Shown piece by piece: positions 44,530 to 54,180 of a DNA stretch of 64,000 bases (the stretch's first letter is position 1; every line of letters begins with the position of its first letter). Made by a program: the position numbers and the translations under genes. Where the stretch lies: NCBI RefSeq assembly GCF_001612725.1, contig NZ_BDAZ01000025.1, positions 163,099 through 227,098 of the forward strand, given 5' to 3'. The stretch comes from Nocardia anaemiae NBRC 100462. GTDB taxonomy: Bacteria > Actinomycetota > Actinomycetes > Mycobacteriales > Mycobacteriaceae. The notes beneath the pieces are model-generated. The model worked only from the letters and a program-made list of their open reading frames with translations, ran no database searches and was not told where the DNA came from.

Positions 44530-45651
44530 TTAGAACGAGATTGGCGAAATTCCACCACCGCGGTGCGGTGAGTTTTCCATTGCCGCCGTAGCAGCGGCTC
44601 GTTCGGCGCTGGGGCTTCGGCCTGTCCAGCGCTGATAGGCGCGCCGGAATTCTCGGCGGTCGCTGAATCCGACTTCGATGGCGATGGCCGTCAAAGGCAT
44701 GTCCGATTCACGCAGCAGAATTCGAGCGCGATATGTGCGTACTCGATCGCGAATTTCGCCGAATTTCTCACCGGCCTCGGCGAGCCGCCGGTGCAGGGTG
44801 CGCTCGCTGATTCTCAAGTGCTCGGCGATGAATGCCGCGGTGATCGGTCGTCGCAGATTCTGCCGCAGAACGGCCTCCACCGTGGTGACGATGTCGTGGC
44901 GGGATCGTTCGGGGTCGGCGAGATGGCGGGCCGCGTCGACGGCCAACCCGATTTGAGCGGGGTTGGCGGTGGGCAGCGGCCGATTCAACAGGGCGGCATC
45001 GAAGTAGACGCGGGTGGCGCCTGCGTTGAATCGGATGGGGCAGCGGAAGACTCGGTTGTAGGCCTCGGCGTATACGGGCCGTGGGTAGGCGAATTCGAGC
45101 CGAGTCGGTGTCATCTGATTGCCGAATATCGACCGAGCCAACACGAGTATCGATGTGCACGATTCCTCGCAGAGGAAGGCCAGCAGTTCCGGGTTGGGGC
45201 TGCGCTCGGCGAGCCGCAGCGCGAATTCTGTTGCGCCTGATTCGAATTCGTAGTCGAGCAGGCTGCCCGCAGCCTGGTGCAGGTCCAACCCAAGCGACAC
45301 GGCCTGGCCGACGGAAGCCGCCGCGCGCAGGGCAAAGCCGGTCAGCCCCCAAGACACGAACACATCACGGCTACCGACCTGGATGCCGATGGGCCCGGGC
45401 TCCAACCCTCGCAGGGCGCGCTGCAGGATGGCCGTTGCCTGACGAAACGACACCCGGGTCTCGGGCAGCGTCAACTGCTCGCGAGTCAGACCGATCCCGT
45501 CAAGCCACGATTCGCAGGCCACGCCGCGATGGTCGGCGAGATCGAATACGCCCAGCAGCACATTCGGCGGGATTCGCGCCTCCTGCAGGGCCGGGTCGTC
45601 GGCGCGGCGCCGGCCATCGTTTGTGTCGGCGTGCGATTGGCGCAAAACCAT
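44530..45651 (-). CDS. AraC-family regulator (VirS-like)
   Basis: 373 residues from the start at 45651. The N-terminal ligand domain (about 30-210) is the type found in VirS, OruR and ArgR (PF12625), with GPIGIQVGSRDVFVSWGLTG, LLAFLCEESCTSI and EFAYPRPVYAEAYNRVF. The C-terminus carries two AraC helix-turn-helix motifs: ITAAFIAEHLRISERTLHRRLAEAG and LTAIAIEVGFSDRREFRRAYQRWTG. It is transcribed away from the SDR and flavin monooxygenase genes it probably activates, as VirS does for mymA in Mycobacterium tuberculosis. Confidence 0.88.
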   Translation of the reverse strand: MVLRQSHADTNDGRRRADDPALQEARIPPNVLLGVFDLADHRGVACESWLDGIGLTREQLTLPETRVSFRQATAILQRALRGLEPGPIGIQVGSRDVFVSWGLTGFALRAAASVGQAVSLGLDLHQAAGSLLDYEFESGATEFALRLAERSPNPELLAFLCEESCTSILVLARSIFGNQMTPTRLEFAYPRPVYAEAYNRVFRCPIRFNAGATRVYFDAALLNRPLPTANPAQIGLAVDAARHLADPERSRHDIVTTVEAVLRQNLRRPITAAFIAEHLRISERTLHRRLAEAGEKFGEIRDRVRTYRARILLRESDMPLTAIAIEVGFSDRREFRRAYQRWTGRSPSAERAAATAAMENSPHRGGGISPISF

Positions 45652-45861
45652 AGGCGTCACCCGGTGATCAGAAGAGTATGGCGGGCTCTGCCCGCCGCGG
45701 GCCGCGGCGGGCAGAGCGACGGACGGCGGGCAGCAGAGCCGACGGCATACGGCGGCATCGCACTGGCCCAACCGGGACGTGGCTTGGGTGCACGCATCCG
45801 CGGCCTGTACCCGCTTGTGGCGGGCCATCAGTTTTGGGCAGCCGACCCGGTCGGAAGAACA

Positions 45862-45963
45862 GGTCAGTTGACCGAACTGTAACACGAATTCTCTGGGCGG
45901 CATCGTGCGCGCCATCTACTCTGAACGCGTACTTGGGTCGCTTGACCAAGTCAGTTAACCGAA
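45862..45963. promoter_or_regulatory. palindromic operators between VirS-like and SDR genes
   Basis: GGTCAGTTGACC at 45862-45873 is a near-perfect palindrome. A related copy, GTCAGTTAACCGAA, lies at 45950-45963; GTCAGTTGACCGAA at 45864-45877 repeats it 86 bp apart. The reverse complement of the first site recurs exactly upstream of the TetR gene (48892-48903). Confidence 0.6.
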
Positions 45964-45986
45964 AAGGTTAGAGGCTCAGGAGAAGC

Positions 45987-46802
45987 ATGAGGGATAAGAC
46001 ATATGCGCTGGTCACCGGCGCTGCAGGTGGTATCGGGTTGGAGGTCGCGCGGCGACTTGCGTCCCGTGGTCATGTAGTTCTCGCCGCAGAACGAGACCAG
46101 ATGCTGGCCGAGCAGGCCGCTGAACAGATCGGAGCGGGAGCGGTGGCGGTGGCGTGCGATCTGGCCGATGGTGCCGCCGTCGCGGCGTTGTCGGCGCGTA
46201 TCGAGAACGAGTGGGCCAGCGGGTTGGAGGTGTGTTTCCTCAACGCCGGCATCGTCGTTCCCGAAGATGTCGTGGACACCTCGCCTGAACGGGTCGACCT
46301 GCAATTGCAGATCATGCTGGTGTCGGCGATCAAGCTGGCCCGCTCGACGGCGATCGCGATGACAAAGCGCGGTAGCGGGCACATTGTGGCGACCGTGTCG
46401 CAAGGAGCGGTACTCGCCCTGCCGGGCAGCGCAACGTATTCGGCGGCCAAGGCCGGGCTGCGTGGGTTCCTGGCTGCACTGCATCTGGAGCTTCGAGGCA
46501 GCGGGGTCACGGTCGGAGGCGTGTACCCGAGCGCGGTGGACACTCCGATGCTGCGGCACGAGGCGACCCGCGGCGGCAGCCTTCTCAACTTCGTCGGCAC
46601 GATCTCCTCCCCCGGCGATGTCGCCGACGCGGTGGACAAAGCCCTGCGTACCGGCCGCTTGGAGATCTTCGTCCCGGCCTCCGATGGGATCCTCACCCGT
46701 TTGGCGCAGTCCATGCCACGGCTGGTCCCGCTGATGCTGCCCGCCGCCAACTGGATCGGGGAGAAAGGCCGCCAACGCTACCTCGCCCGCATCGGCGCCT
46801 GA
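45987..46802 (+). CDS. short-chain dehydrogenase/reductase
   Basis: 271 residues. The NAD(P)-binding motif is TGAAGGIGLEVARRLASRG, with FLNAGIV, the catalytic Ser in ATVSQGAVLALPGS, and YSAAKAG supplying Tyr and Lys. The C-terminal ~70 residues (LFEIF-type, then IGEKGRQRYLARIGA) are longer than in minimal SDRs and resemble membrane-associated short-chain dehydrogenases of mycobacteria such as SadH. It lies 47 bases upstream of the flavin monooxygenase, so it is co-transcribed. Confidence 0.9.
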   Translation: MRDKTYALVTGAAGGIGLEVARRLASRGHVVLAAERDQMLAEQAAEQIGAGAVAVACDLADGAAVAALSARIENEWASGLEVCFLNAGIVVPEDVVDTSPERVDLQLQIMLVSAIKLARSTAIAMTKRGSGHIVATVSQGAVLALPGSATYSAAKAGLRGFLAALHLELRGSGVTVGGVYPSAVDTPMLRHEATRGGSLLNFVGTISSPGDVADAVDKALRTGRLEIFVPASDGILTRLAQSMPRLVPLMLPAANWIGEKGRQRYLARIGA

Positions 46803-46849
46803 CCCCCGTTCGTCACGATCAGATCTTTTACCCGACCATCGGAGAACCC

Positions 46850-48289
46850 ATGACCAAGGAAAACAAGACCGCAACCCGCTCCACGGCCGAGGCCAACGGA
46901 ACCAAGGAGACTCGGCAGGCTGCCGAGGTACTCGTCGACCGCGGCGATGCTGTCGCCATCGTGGGCGCTGGTCCGGCCGGGTTGAGCATGGCCCGCATGC
47001 TGCGCCACTACGGCGTCGAATACGACCAGTTCGAACGTCATTCCGACGTGGGCGGGATCTGGGATATCGACAATCCGGGAACACCGATGTACGAGTCGGC
47101 GCACTTCATCTCCTCACGCGACCTCTCGGGCTTCTACGACTTCCCAATGCCGAAGTATTTCGGCGACTATCCCAGCCGCCCGCAGATCCTGGCCTACACC
47201 CGCAGCTTCGCCGACACCTTCGATCTGCGACAGGCCATCTCGTTCGACACCGCGGTCGTGGCGGCCACCCCCGAGGGCGACCACTGGGTGCTGACCCTCG
47301 CCGACGGCCAGCAGCGTCGCTACCGGGGGGTGATCTGCGCGACGGGCACCAACTGGAATCCGCGTATCCCGACCCATCCGGGAACCTTCGACGGCGAGGT
47401 CCGTCATGCGGTGACCTACCGTCGAGCCTCCGAATTCGCTGGTAAACGTGTGCTGGTCGTCGGTCTGGGCAATTCCGGCGCCGACATCGCCTGCGACGCG
47501 GCCCAAGCTGCGGATGCGGCGTTCATCAGCGTTCGCCGCGGCTACCACATCATCCCCAAGCATGTGTTCGGCGTGCCCGCCGACCAGTTCGACGACACCA
47601 GTTTCACGATTCCGCGATGGCTCGAACGCCCGGTGGTGACCGCGCTACTGCGACTGATCGTCGGCGACGTGACCCGATGGGGTCTGCCCAAACCCGATCA
47701 CAAGCTGCTCGAGAGCCATCCGCTGCTCAACAGCCAACTGCTGCACCATCTCCAGCATGCCGACATCGCTGTCAAACCCGATATCGAACGCTTCGACGGT
47801 CCGGACGTCGTGTTCACCGACGGGTCCCGCGAGAAGATCGACCTGGTGCTGTACGCGACGGGCTACGAGATGCGCATCCCGTATGTGAACGCGGACCTGT
47901 TCGCCTGGAACGGCGACCGGCCGGCGCAGTACCTGACGGCGTTCAACCGTGAGCACCGCAACCTGTTCACCCTTGGCTATCTCGAAACCAACTCGAGTGC
48001 TTACACGTTGTTCGACAACATCTCCAACATCGTCGCCCAGTATCTGCGTGACCAGACGACCCAGCCACAGAGGGCTGCGCAGTTCGACCGCCTGATCGCC
48101 ACCGACCGTCCCGACCTCAGCGGCGGTCTGCACCTCGTCAAGTCGGCCCGCCATGCTGGATACGTGGACGCGAAGTCGTTCAAGAAGGTCATCAAACGAG
48201 TGCGTAAGCAGATCGGCTGGACCGCTCTGACACCCCACTTCGCTGATCATCTGGCCCAGCCTCAGCAGGTGCAGGTAGCGGCACGCTGA
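46850..48289 (+). CDS. flavin-containing monooxygenase (MymA/FMO-like)
   Basis: 479 residues. The FAD motif is AIVGAGPAGLSMARML near residue 37; the NADP motif is VLVVGLGNSGADIACDAA near 200; ATG-type VLYATGYEMRIPYV lies near 340. The F-x-G-x-x-x-H-x3-(Y/W) fingerprint appears as FDGEVRHAVTYRR, so the enzyme is an FMO/Baeyer-Villiger type. With the SDR and VirS-like genes it resembles the mymA operon. Substrates there are lipid or ketone oxygenations for the cell envelope; the substrate here is unknown. Confidence 0.88.
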   Translation: MTKENKTATRSTAEANGTKETRQAAEVLVDRGDAVAIVGAGPAGLSMARMLRHYGVEYDQFERHSDVGGIWDIDNPGTPMYESAHFISSRDLSGFYDFPMPKYFGDYPSRPQILAYTRSFADTFDLRQAISFDTAVVAATPEGDHWVLTLADGQQRRYRGVICATGTNWNPRIPTHPGTFDGEVRHAVTYRRASEFAGKRVLVVGLGNSGADIACDAAQAADAAFISVRRGYHIIPKHVFGVPADQFDDTSFTIPRWLERPVVTALLRLIVGDVTRWGLPKPDHKLLESHPLLNSQLLHHLQHADIAVKPDIERFDGPDVVFTDGSREKIDLVLYATGYEMRIPYVNADLFAWNGDRPAQYLTAFNREHRNLFTLGYLETNSSAYTLFDNISNIVAQYLRDQTTQPQRAAQFDRLIATDRPDLSGGLHLVKSARHAGYVDAKSFKKVIKRVRKQIGWTALTPHFADHLAQPQQVQVAAR

Positions 48290-48448
48290 CCGGACAGCAG
48301 CCACAGCACTGTGTGGCTGCGCCACCGCAGTCGCGCGGGATGAGCCGGTGCTCATGGCACGCCACCACACGGATCGTCAACCGAGTCGGCCCAGGATAGC
48401 TGTTGACTGCCGAGGCGCCGTGGATCGCCGTCCGAGCGGGATCCACGG

Positions 48449-48854
48449 TTGTATGCCGCTCGTGGCCTCGATGATCTTCGGCTTACATCCCGCTTGGGGC
48501 AGTTTGACAGTGCCGCTCTACTACAGACCATCTCCGCCATCGTCATCCTCGCCACCGGAAGGTTCTGGGGCGCAACGATCGCCAGTGCGATCACCGGTGC
48601 TGGTTTCGGCTCGTTTCGGCTGCTTCATGTCGATCGATCAGGCACTCGCCGCCGACGTCCTCCCCGATGGCGAACACAACGGTCAAGAACTCGGCGTCAT
48701 GAACATCGCGATGGCTCTCCCCCAGGCTCTGGGCCCGCTCGTCGGCGCCTGGGTGATCGAACTCGGCGGTGGATTCTCCGGGCTGTATATCCTTGCCGCC
48801 GGCTTCGTCACACTCGGCGGATTGTCGGTGATGAAAGTCAAGACCGTCCGATAA
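48449..48854 (+). pseudogene. MFS transporter C-terminal fragment, frameshifted
   Basis: One frame reads LLQTISAIVILATGRFWGAT and IASAITGAGFGSF. The neighbouring frame then continues with MSIDQALAADVLPDGEHNGQ and ALPQALGPLVGAW to a natural end, KVKTVR. These are the last three helices of a drug-type MFS carrier. The N-terminal ten helices are gone, and a frameshift near 48610 splits the rest. Confidence 0.55.
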
Positions 48855-48890
48855 GCCCGCTATGGCGCTCACGGCCACTCACGGCTGACT

Positions 48891-48904
48891 GGGTCAACTG
48901 ACCC
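48891..48904. promoter_or_regulatory. palindrome upstream of the TetR gene
   Basis: GGGTCAACTGACCC is a perfect 14-bp palindrome 65 bases upstream of the TetR start. Its 12-bp core matches, in reverse complement, the site in the VirS-like/SDR gap at 45862-45873. Confidence 0.65.
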
Positions 48905-48968
48905 GGTATGGTGGTGTGCACGGAGGCTGGGTCTCGAGCCTGGCACAACGTCGCGGAGGCAGTCTGCT

Positions 48969-49661
48969 GTGGCACGGTTGAAGTCCGATGAGCGGCGGCG
49001 TCGGTTGGTGGACGCTGCGTTTGCGGTGATGGCCCGCGACGGAGTCGCCGCAGCGACAACCCGCGCGATCTGCGCGGAGGCAGGGATGGCGCAAAGCGCG
49101 TTTCACTACGCGTTCAGATCCAAGGAGGAACTTCTGCAGGACCTGACCGAATCGGTGCTGCAGTCGCAGACTACGGTCCTGGAGGGTTTGGAGATTTCCT
49201 CGGATTCGTTGCGCACAGCGGTGTCGACCGGGATGGAGCGGATGCTGAGTGCTGGGATGAGCGATCCCGGCCGGCAGGCGGTGCTGTACGAGTTGACGGT
49301 GCAGGACATCCGTTCCACCACCAACCCCGGAGAGCTCGGCCGCTGGCAATACCGCTTGTACACCGATATCGCCGCGATGTTCCTGCGACTGGGGAGCGAA
49401 CGCTTCGACGTGCAATGGCGAGTTCCCGAACAAGCACTGGCACGCATGGTTGCCATCGCCCTGGACGGAACCCTGTTCGCGTGGCTGGCCGATCGAGACA
49501 CCGCCGCAGCGACCGCGTCGGTGCAGGCGCTGGCCGAAGCGGTGGTCTCGCTAGCCGTACCTCGCACCGACGACGCCGACAGGCAGCGACTCCCGGTCGA
49601 GCGCGCCGGAGCCCCACAATTCTCGGCCATCGACACGACCACACCGCCCAGCACCCCGTGA
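48969..49661 (+). CDS. TetR-family regulator
   Basis: 230 residues from a GTG at 48969 with GGAGG upstream. The helix-turn-helix is AAATTRAICAEAGMAQSAFHYAFRSKEELLQDL, with the typical FHYAF recognition end, followed by a helical ligand domain. A perfect palindrome (48891-48904) sits in its promoter region and recurs by the SDR operon. It may therefore control that operon as well as itself. Confidence 0.9.
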   Translation: MARLKSDERRRRLVDAAFAVMARDGVAAATTRAICAEAGMAQSAFHYAFRSKEELLQDLTESVLQSQTTVLEGLEISSDSLRTAVSTGMERMLSAGMSDPGRQAVLYELTVQDIRSTTNPGELGRWQYRLYTDIAAMFLRLGSERFDVQWRVPEQALARMVAIALDGTLFAWLADRDTAAATASVQALAEAVVSLAVPRTDDADRQRLPVERAGAPQFSAIDTTTPPSTP

Positions 49662-49964
49662 GCTGCCTGCCACAACGGCGCGCCCGCTGAGGGCGTCCTC
49701 GCCAGCAGCCAGTGCGAGGGCCTGCCACAGCGGTGCGGCTGATAACGGGTCGACACGACATGCGCCCTGTACGAGCACCGCGTCGAGCACCCCGAGATCG
49801 TCGAACACCTCGAGGGTGCGCGGTCTCAACCCGTCCCCGCGCGACCCGGCGGAGAACTCCCCGGCCTCGTCGACAATGCGGACCCCGATGCCGCGACGCG
49901 TCAGAGCGGTGGTGAGGGCGAACGCGGTCGGCCCGGCTCCCGAGACGTGGACCTGCGGATTCAT
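49551..49964 (-). pseudogene. FAD-monooxygenase N-terminal fragment
   Basis: The minus strand begins MNPQVHVSGAGPTAFALTTA followed by GVRIVDEAGEFSAGSRGDGL and RTLEVFDDLGVLDAVL. This is the FAD-binding start of phenol-hydroxylase-type monooxygenases. After ~65 residues an unrelated part of such an enzyme (SAAPLWQALALAAGEDALSG) follows, and the frame runs into the TetR gene's 3' end. About 450 residues are missing. Confidence 0.55.
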
Positions 49965-49991
49965 GGCCGCCTGCCGAGCCGCGGGCTCGTT

Positions 49992-50763
49992 CTACAACCC
50001 TTCGCGAGCAAGGAGGAGTTGCTCCAGTCGCTGCTGAATGCGAGAGGCGCGTCGGGTCCGGCGAGCGTTCGATTGTGCGCTGGTGCCGACGACGATCCCA
50101 CCCATACCGGTAAGCACCCTCGTCGGAAGGTCGCGGATCTCGCTGAATCTCACCTCGGCGTCAGCGAGACGCCGATGCAGGGTGCGCTCGCTGATCGTCA
50201 ACCTCTCGGCGACCTGCGCCATCGTCACGGACCGTCGCAGGTTTCCCGCAGCACCGCCTCGACTGCAACCACGGCCTCCGGGCGAAGGTCCGCGGGACCG
50301 GCCAGATGGCGAACCGCATCGACGGCGATCGCGAACTGGGCCGGATTCGCCGTCGGTATCGGTCGTTCGAGTAGTTCAGAGTCCCACCCCATCCGGGTGG
50401 TCGGGTACCAAAACAGATCGAGCACCGGAAATGCCGCCAATGGGATTCGACGATTCCGGTGCAGATAAGCGACTCGATCCGCTTCGGGCAAGGTTGCGTC
50501 CGAAGACCGCACGGATCAGGGACACGATCGACGAACACGCTTCCTCGCACAGAAACGGCACCAGGTCCGGGTGGGGTCTGCGCTCGCTCAACGAAACCCA
50601 CCCGCCCCCACCACATCAGGGCGTCACGGCTGCCGATACGTATCGCCACCGGTCCCGCAGACACCGTCCTCAGGGCCCGCGCGAGGACAGTCGTCGCCTG
50701 CCGATGTGATGTCCGGGTGTCGGGGAGGTCGAGCTGCCCGGTCCGACCCGTTCCCGCGACCAA
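49992..50763 (-). pseudogene. decayed AraC (VirS-like) regulator
   Basis: The minus strand needs three or more frames to read a relative of the VirS-like regulator at 44530: VSAGPVAIRIGSRDALMWWG, then HPDLVPFLCEEACSSIV, then ERPIPTANPAQFAIAVDAVR, then MTMAQVAERLTISERTLHRRLAD. The blocks align in order with that protein. Frameshifts and a lost C-terminus inactivate it. It lies directly upstream of the PknK-like kinase and diverges from it. Overlapping at its left end, the plus strand holds a TetR scrap (FASKEELLQSLL, 49990-50040). Confidence 0.6.
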
Positions 50764-50862
50764 GCGGCGGTCCCGATCTCGTAGAAAGCAATCACCACAG
50801 GGCGAAATAGCGTAACCGACCGAGTGGTATCGTGACCAGCATCACGGATGTAGGACCGGCGA

Positions 50863-53800
50863 ATGGGCGACGTAGACCCTCTGGAAACGCAGCGCGCCGT
50901 GAGCCCGGCGGTCACGGTGGAACTGGCAGAAGCAGGATTCAAAGACGCTGAGGAGATCGGGCGCGGCGGGTCTGGAGTGGTGTATCGGTGCACCCAGGCG
51001 GAGCTGGACCGGACCGTGGCGATCAAGGTGCTCACCGCTGTCCGGGAGAAGGGGAACCGGCAGCGGTTCGTTCGGGAGCAGCGGGCGATGGGCCGGCTGA
51101 CCGGGCACCCGAACATCGTGGGAGTGTTGCAGGTCGGCACCATCACGTCCGGGCTGCCGTATTTGGTGATGCCCTACTATCCGCAGGACTCCCTCGACGC
51201 CCGGATCCGCCGGCACGGTCCACTGTCGGTACCGGAGACGGTGCGGCTAGGGGTGAAGCTTGCGGGGGCCCTCGAGGCCGCGCACCGGCTCGGCATCCTG
51301 CACCGCGATGTCAAACCCGCCAACATCCTGATCAGCGACTACGGTGAACCGGCACTGACCGACTTCGGAATCGCCCGCATCCCCGACGAATTCCAGACCA
51401 TTACCGGCACGGTTACTGGTTCGCCGGCGTTCACCGCGCCGGAGGTGCTGGCCGGGGAGCCACCCACCCCCGCAGCCGACGTCTACGGGCTCGGCGCGAC
51501 GTTGTTCGCCGCGTTGACCGGGCACGCGGCGTTCGAGCGGCGCAGCGGCGAACAGGTCGTAGCCCAGTTTCTGCGGGTCACCACACAGCCGGTCCCTGAT
51601 CTACACGAGCAGGGCATCGACGAGGACGTTTCGACGGTGATCGAACATGCCATGGCGCGCCCTCGCGAGCAGCGGTCCTCCGCGGCGGCGGTGGGTGAGC
51701 AGCTGCAGCATCTGCAGGCCGCGCGCGGATGGCCGGTCGACGAGATGGCGGTACGGGCGGCAGCCGATGCCGAGTGGCAAGAAGGCTCTCCGGTTCCCTT
51801 GATTCCCCTGACCACCGGCCCCCCGCCGGTGCGGGAAACCTTGCCGTTCGGTTCGTCGGTCAACAGCGCAAACGGGCTGTTTCCCCTCGAGCTGACCAGC
51901 TTCGTCGGCCGCCGTAGCGAATTGACCGAGGCAAAGAATCTGCTGGCGAGCTCCCGGCTGGTGACCTTGACCGGGATCGGTGGGGTGGGCAAGACCCGAC
52001 TGGCATTACGAGTGGCGACCGGCGCGCAACGAGAATTCGCCGACGGGGTGCGCATGGTCGAACTCGGGGAGCTGAACGACGGCGCGCTGCTGGAAGGGGT
52101 GATCGCCGCCTCTCTAGGGTTGCGCGCACAAGGGCAGCCGGTGCGCGAGGTGCTGGTCGACTACATCGCGCCACGGCAGCTGCTGCTGGTGCTCGACAAC
52201 TGCGAACAAATAGTGGATGCGGCAGCGAAGGTCTCGGAGACCTTGCTGCGCGCTTGCCCGCGCCTTCGGATCCTCGCCACAAGCCGCGAGCCTCTCGGTG
52301 TCGCCGGTGAGTCTTTACTGCGGTTGCGGCCACTGACCGTTCCTGATCCAGATCGGCAGCACTCGCTGCGAAGTGCGGCCCGCTGTGACGCGGTCGCTCT
52401 GTTTGTCGAACGTGCCGCCGCCGCAGTGCCGGGCTTTGCGCTCACCGAGGACATCCTCGCCGCGGTGACCGAGATCTGCCGCCACCTCGACGGGCTGCCG
52501 TTGGCGATCGAGCTGGCCACGGCCCGGCTGCGGACACTGTCACCGGAACAGATCCTGGAGCGGCTCACCGACCGCTACGCACTGCTGACCCACGGCAGCC
52601 GCAGCGCGCCCGGCCGACAGCAGACCCTGCGGTGGTGCATCGACTGGAGTTACTCCCTGTGCACTTCGGCCGAGCAAGCAGTCTGGGCCCAGCTGTCGGT
52701 GTTCGCCGGCAACTTCGAACTCGACGACGCCGAACAAGTGTGCCGGAATGACCTCGCAGCGGCGGACTTGCTCGACGTAATCACCGGCCTGGTCGACAAG
52801 TCCGTCCTGACCTGCGAACAGTCGGTCCCGGCGGTGCGGTTCCGGCTGCTCGAGACGGTGCGCGACTACGGCCGCGACAAACTCGATAAAGCAGGCCAGT
52901 ACACGGACCTACGGCGCCGACATGTGGACTGGTACCGGCAGCTCGCCGAGGAGGCCGACACCGACTGGATCAGCCCCCGCCAACTCGACTGGATCGACCG
53001 CCTCGACCGCGAACAACCCAACCTTCGCCAGGCATTGGACTTCTGCCTGACCGACACCGAAGCGGAATCCGACGCCGCGTTGTCGATAGCGGCAGCGCTG
53101 CAACCGTTTTGGTTCTCCCGAGGCCAGGTCGGTGAGGCGCGGCACTGGCTGGACCTCGCCCTCGCCAGGCGGCCCGCTACCGCTACCGCCGTCCGTGCCA
53201 AGGGGTTGTGGCGTGCCGTCCTGGTGGCCGTAGTCCAGGACGATCTCACAGCGGCGTCCGCCCTGGTCGCACAGATGCAGGAGCTGGCCGAACAGACCGA
53301 GCGACCGATCGTGCACGGATTCGTGGGTCTAGCTCTCGGCCTCTACGTGGGTCGCAGCGGCGACCTACCGCAAGCACGCGCACCCCTGGAAGCTGCCCTT
53401 GAGTCGTTCACTGCGGAGGACGACGTCTCCGGGCAGGTCTTCGCCCTGCTCGGGCTGGGATGGATGCACGAATTGGAGGGAGACAGCGCAACAGCTCTCT
53501 CCTACCACGAGAAGGCCCTTGCGATCACCGAAGCATATGGCGATTACATGCATCGGTCATATGCCTTGTGGGGCACGGTGGTTGCCGCGTGGCGCCACGG
53601 TGATCGCGACGGTGCGCTGCGGCAGTTGCGGCAGTGGCTGCAACTGATCAGGCAGCAGAAAGACCCGCTCATGGCCGCGACAGCCCTGGAAACACTAGCG
53701 TGGATTCTGGGAGTCGAGGGCGGCACCGCGCGCCTTGCCGCGGTGTTGCTGGGCGCCACAAATGCACTGCACCAGTTGACGGGCGCCTCCGTGGTGTTCT

Positions 53801-54180
53801 TCCCGAACTTGGTGGTCCATCGCGAGGATTGCGAACGAGAGGCCGGTCGCACGCTCGGGCAGCGAGCCTTCGATGCCGCCTATCACGAAGGCGCCGCAAT
53901 GGATCTCGACGCCGCGATCGGCTACGCCCTGGGCGAGCAACCGCAGGCTGCGACTCGCGGTCCGGGTCCGTCCGAGCTGACGACCCGGGAGCGGGAGGTG
54001 GCCGACCTCGTCGCAGACGGCCTGACCAACAGAGCCATCGCCGCCCGCCTGCACATCTCCCAGCGCACCGCTGACGGACACGTCGAACGCATCCTGACCA
54101 AACTCGGATTCACCAACCGCGCCCAGATCGCCGCCTGGGTCGCCGACCGGAGCCGATCGGCACACCCTCGAGGACGCTGA
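50863..54180 (+). CDS. pknK: PknK-like Ser/Thr kinase-ATPase-TPR-LuxR regulator
   Basis: 1105 residues. The protein kinase domain covers about residues 27-290: IGRGGSGVVYRC glycine loop, VAIKVL lysine, LHRDVKPANILI, LTDFGIARI. An NB-ARC-type ATPase follows: VTLTGIGGVGKTRLALRV near 370, LLLVLDNCEQIVDA, LDGLPLAIELATARL. Then come TPR-like helical repeats and a C-terminal LuxR helix-turn-helix (LTTREREVADLVADGLTNRAIAARLHISQRTADGHVERIL). This order is that of M. tuberculosis PknK, a soluble kinase that phosphorylates VirS. The decayed AraC gene lies just before it. All kinase residues are present. Confidence 0.9.
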   Translation: MGDVDPLETQRAVSPAVTVELAEAGFKDAEEIGRGGSGVVYRCTQAELDRTVAIKVLTAVREKGNRQRFVREQRAMGRLTGHPNIVGVLQVGTITSGLPYLVMPYYPQDSLDARIRRHGPLSVPETVRLGVKLAGALEAAHRLGILHRDVKPANILISDYGEPALTDFGIARIPDEFQTITGTVTGSPAFTAPEVLAGEPPTPAADVYGLGATLFAALTGHAAFERRSGEQVVAQFLRVTTQPVPDLHEQGIDEDVSTVIEHAMARPREQRSSAAAVGEQLQHLQAARGWPVDEMAVRAAADAEWQEGSPVPLIPLTTGPPPVRETLPFGSSVNSANGLFPLELTSFVGRRSELTEAKNLLASSRLVTLTGIGGVGKTRLALRVATGAQREFADGVRMVELGELNDGALLEGVIAASLGLRAQGQPVREVLVDYIAPRQLLLVLDNCEQIVDAAAKVSETLLRACPRLRILATSREPLGVAGESLLRLRPLTVPDPDRQHSLRSAARCDAVALFVERAAAAVPGFALTEDILAAVTEICRHLDGLPLAIELATARLRTLSPEQILERLTDRYALLTHGSRSAPGRQQTLRWCIDWSYSLCTSAEQAVWAQLSVFAGNFELDDAEQVCRNDLAAADLLDVITGLVDKSVLTCEQSVPAVRFRLLETVRDYGRDKLDKAGQYTDLRRRHVDWYRQLAEEADTDWISPRQLDWIDRLDREQPNLRQALDFCLTDTEAESDAALSIAAALQPFWFSRGQVGEARHWLDLALARRPATATAVRAKGLWRAVLVAVVQDDLTAASALVAQMQELAEQTERPIVHGFVGLALGLYVGRSGDLPQARAPLEAALESFTAEDDVSGQVFALLGLGWMHELEGDSATALSYHEKALAITEAYGDYMHRSYALWGTVVAAWRHGDRDGALRQLRQWLQLIRQQKDPLMAATALETLAWILGVEGGTARLAAVLLGATNALHQLTGASVVFFPNLVVHREDCEREAGRTLGQRAFDAAYHEGAAMDLDAAIGYALGEQPQAATRGPGPSELTTREREVADLVADGLTNRAIAARLHISQRTADGHVERILTKLGFTNRAQIAAWVADRSRSAHPRGR

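Noticed and set aside
50863..54180. Reading the 1105-residue protein as a simple kinase
   Set aside because: The ATPase, TPR and LuxR parts are in frame and complete, so it is the PknK-type fusion.
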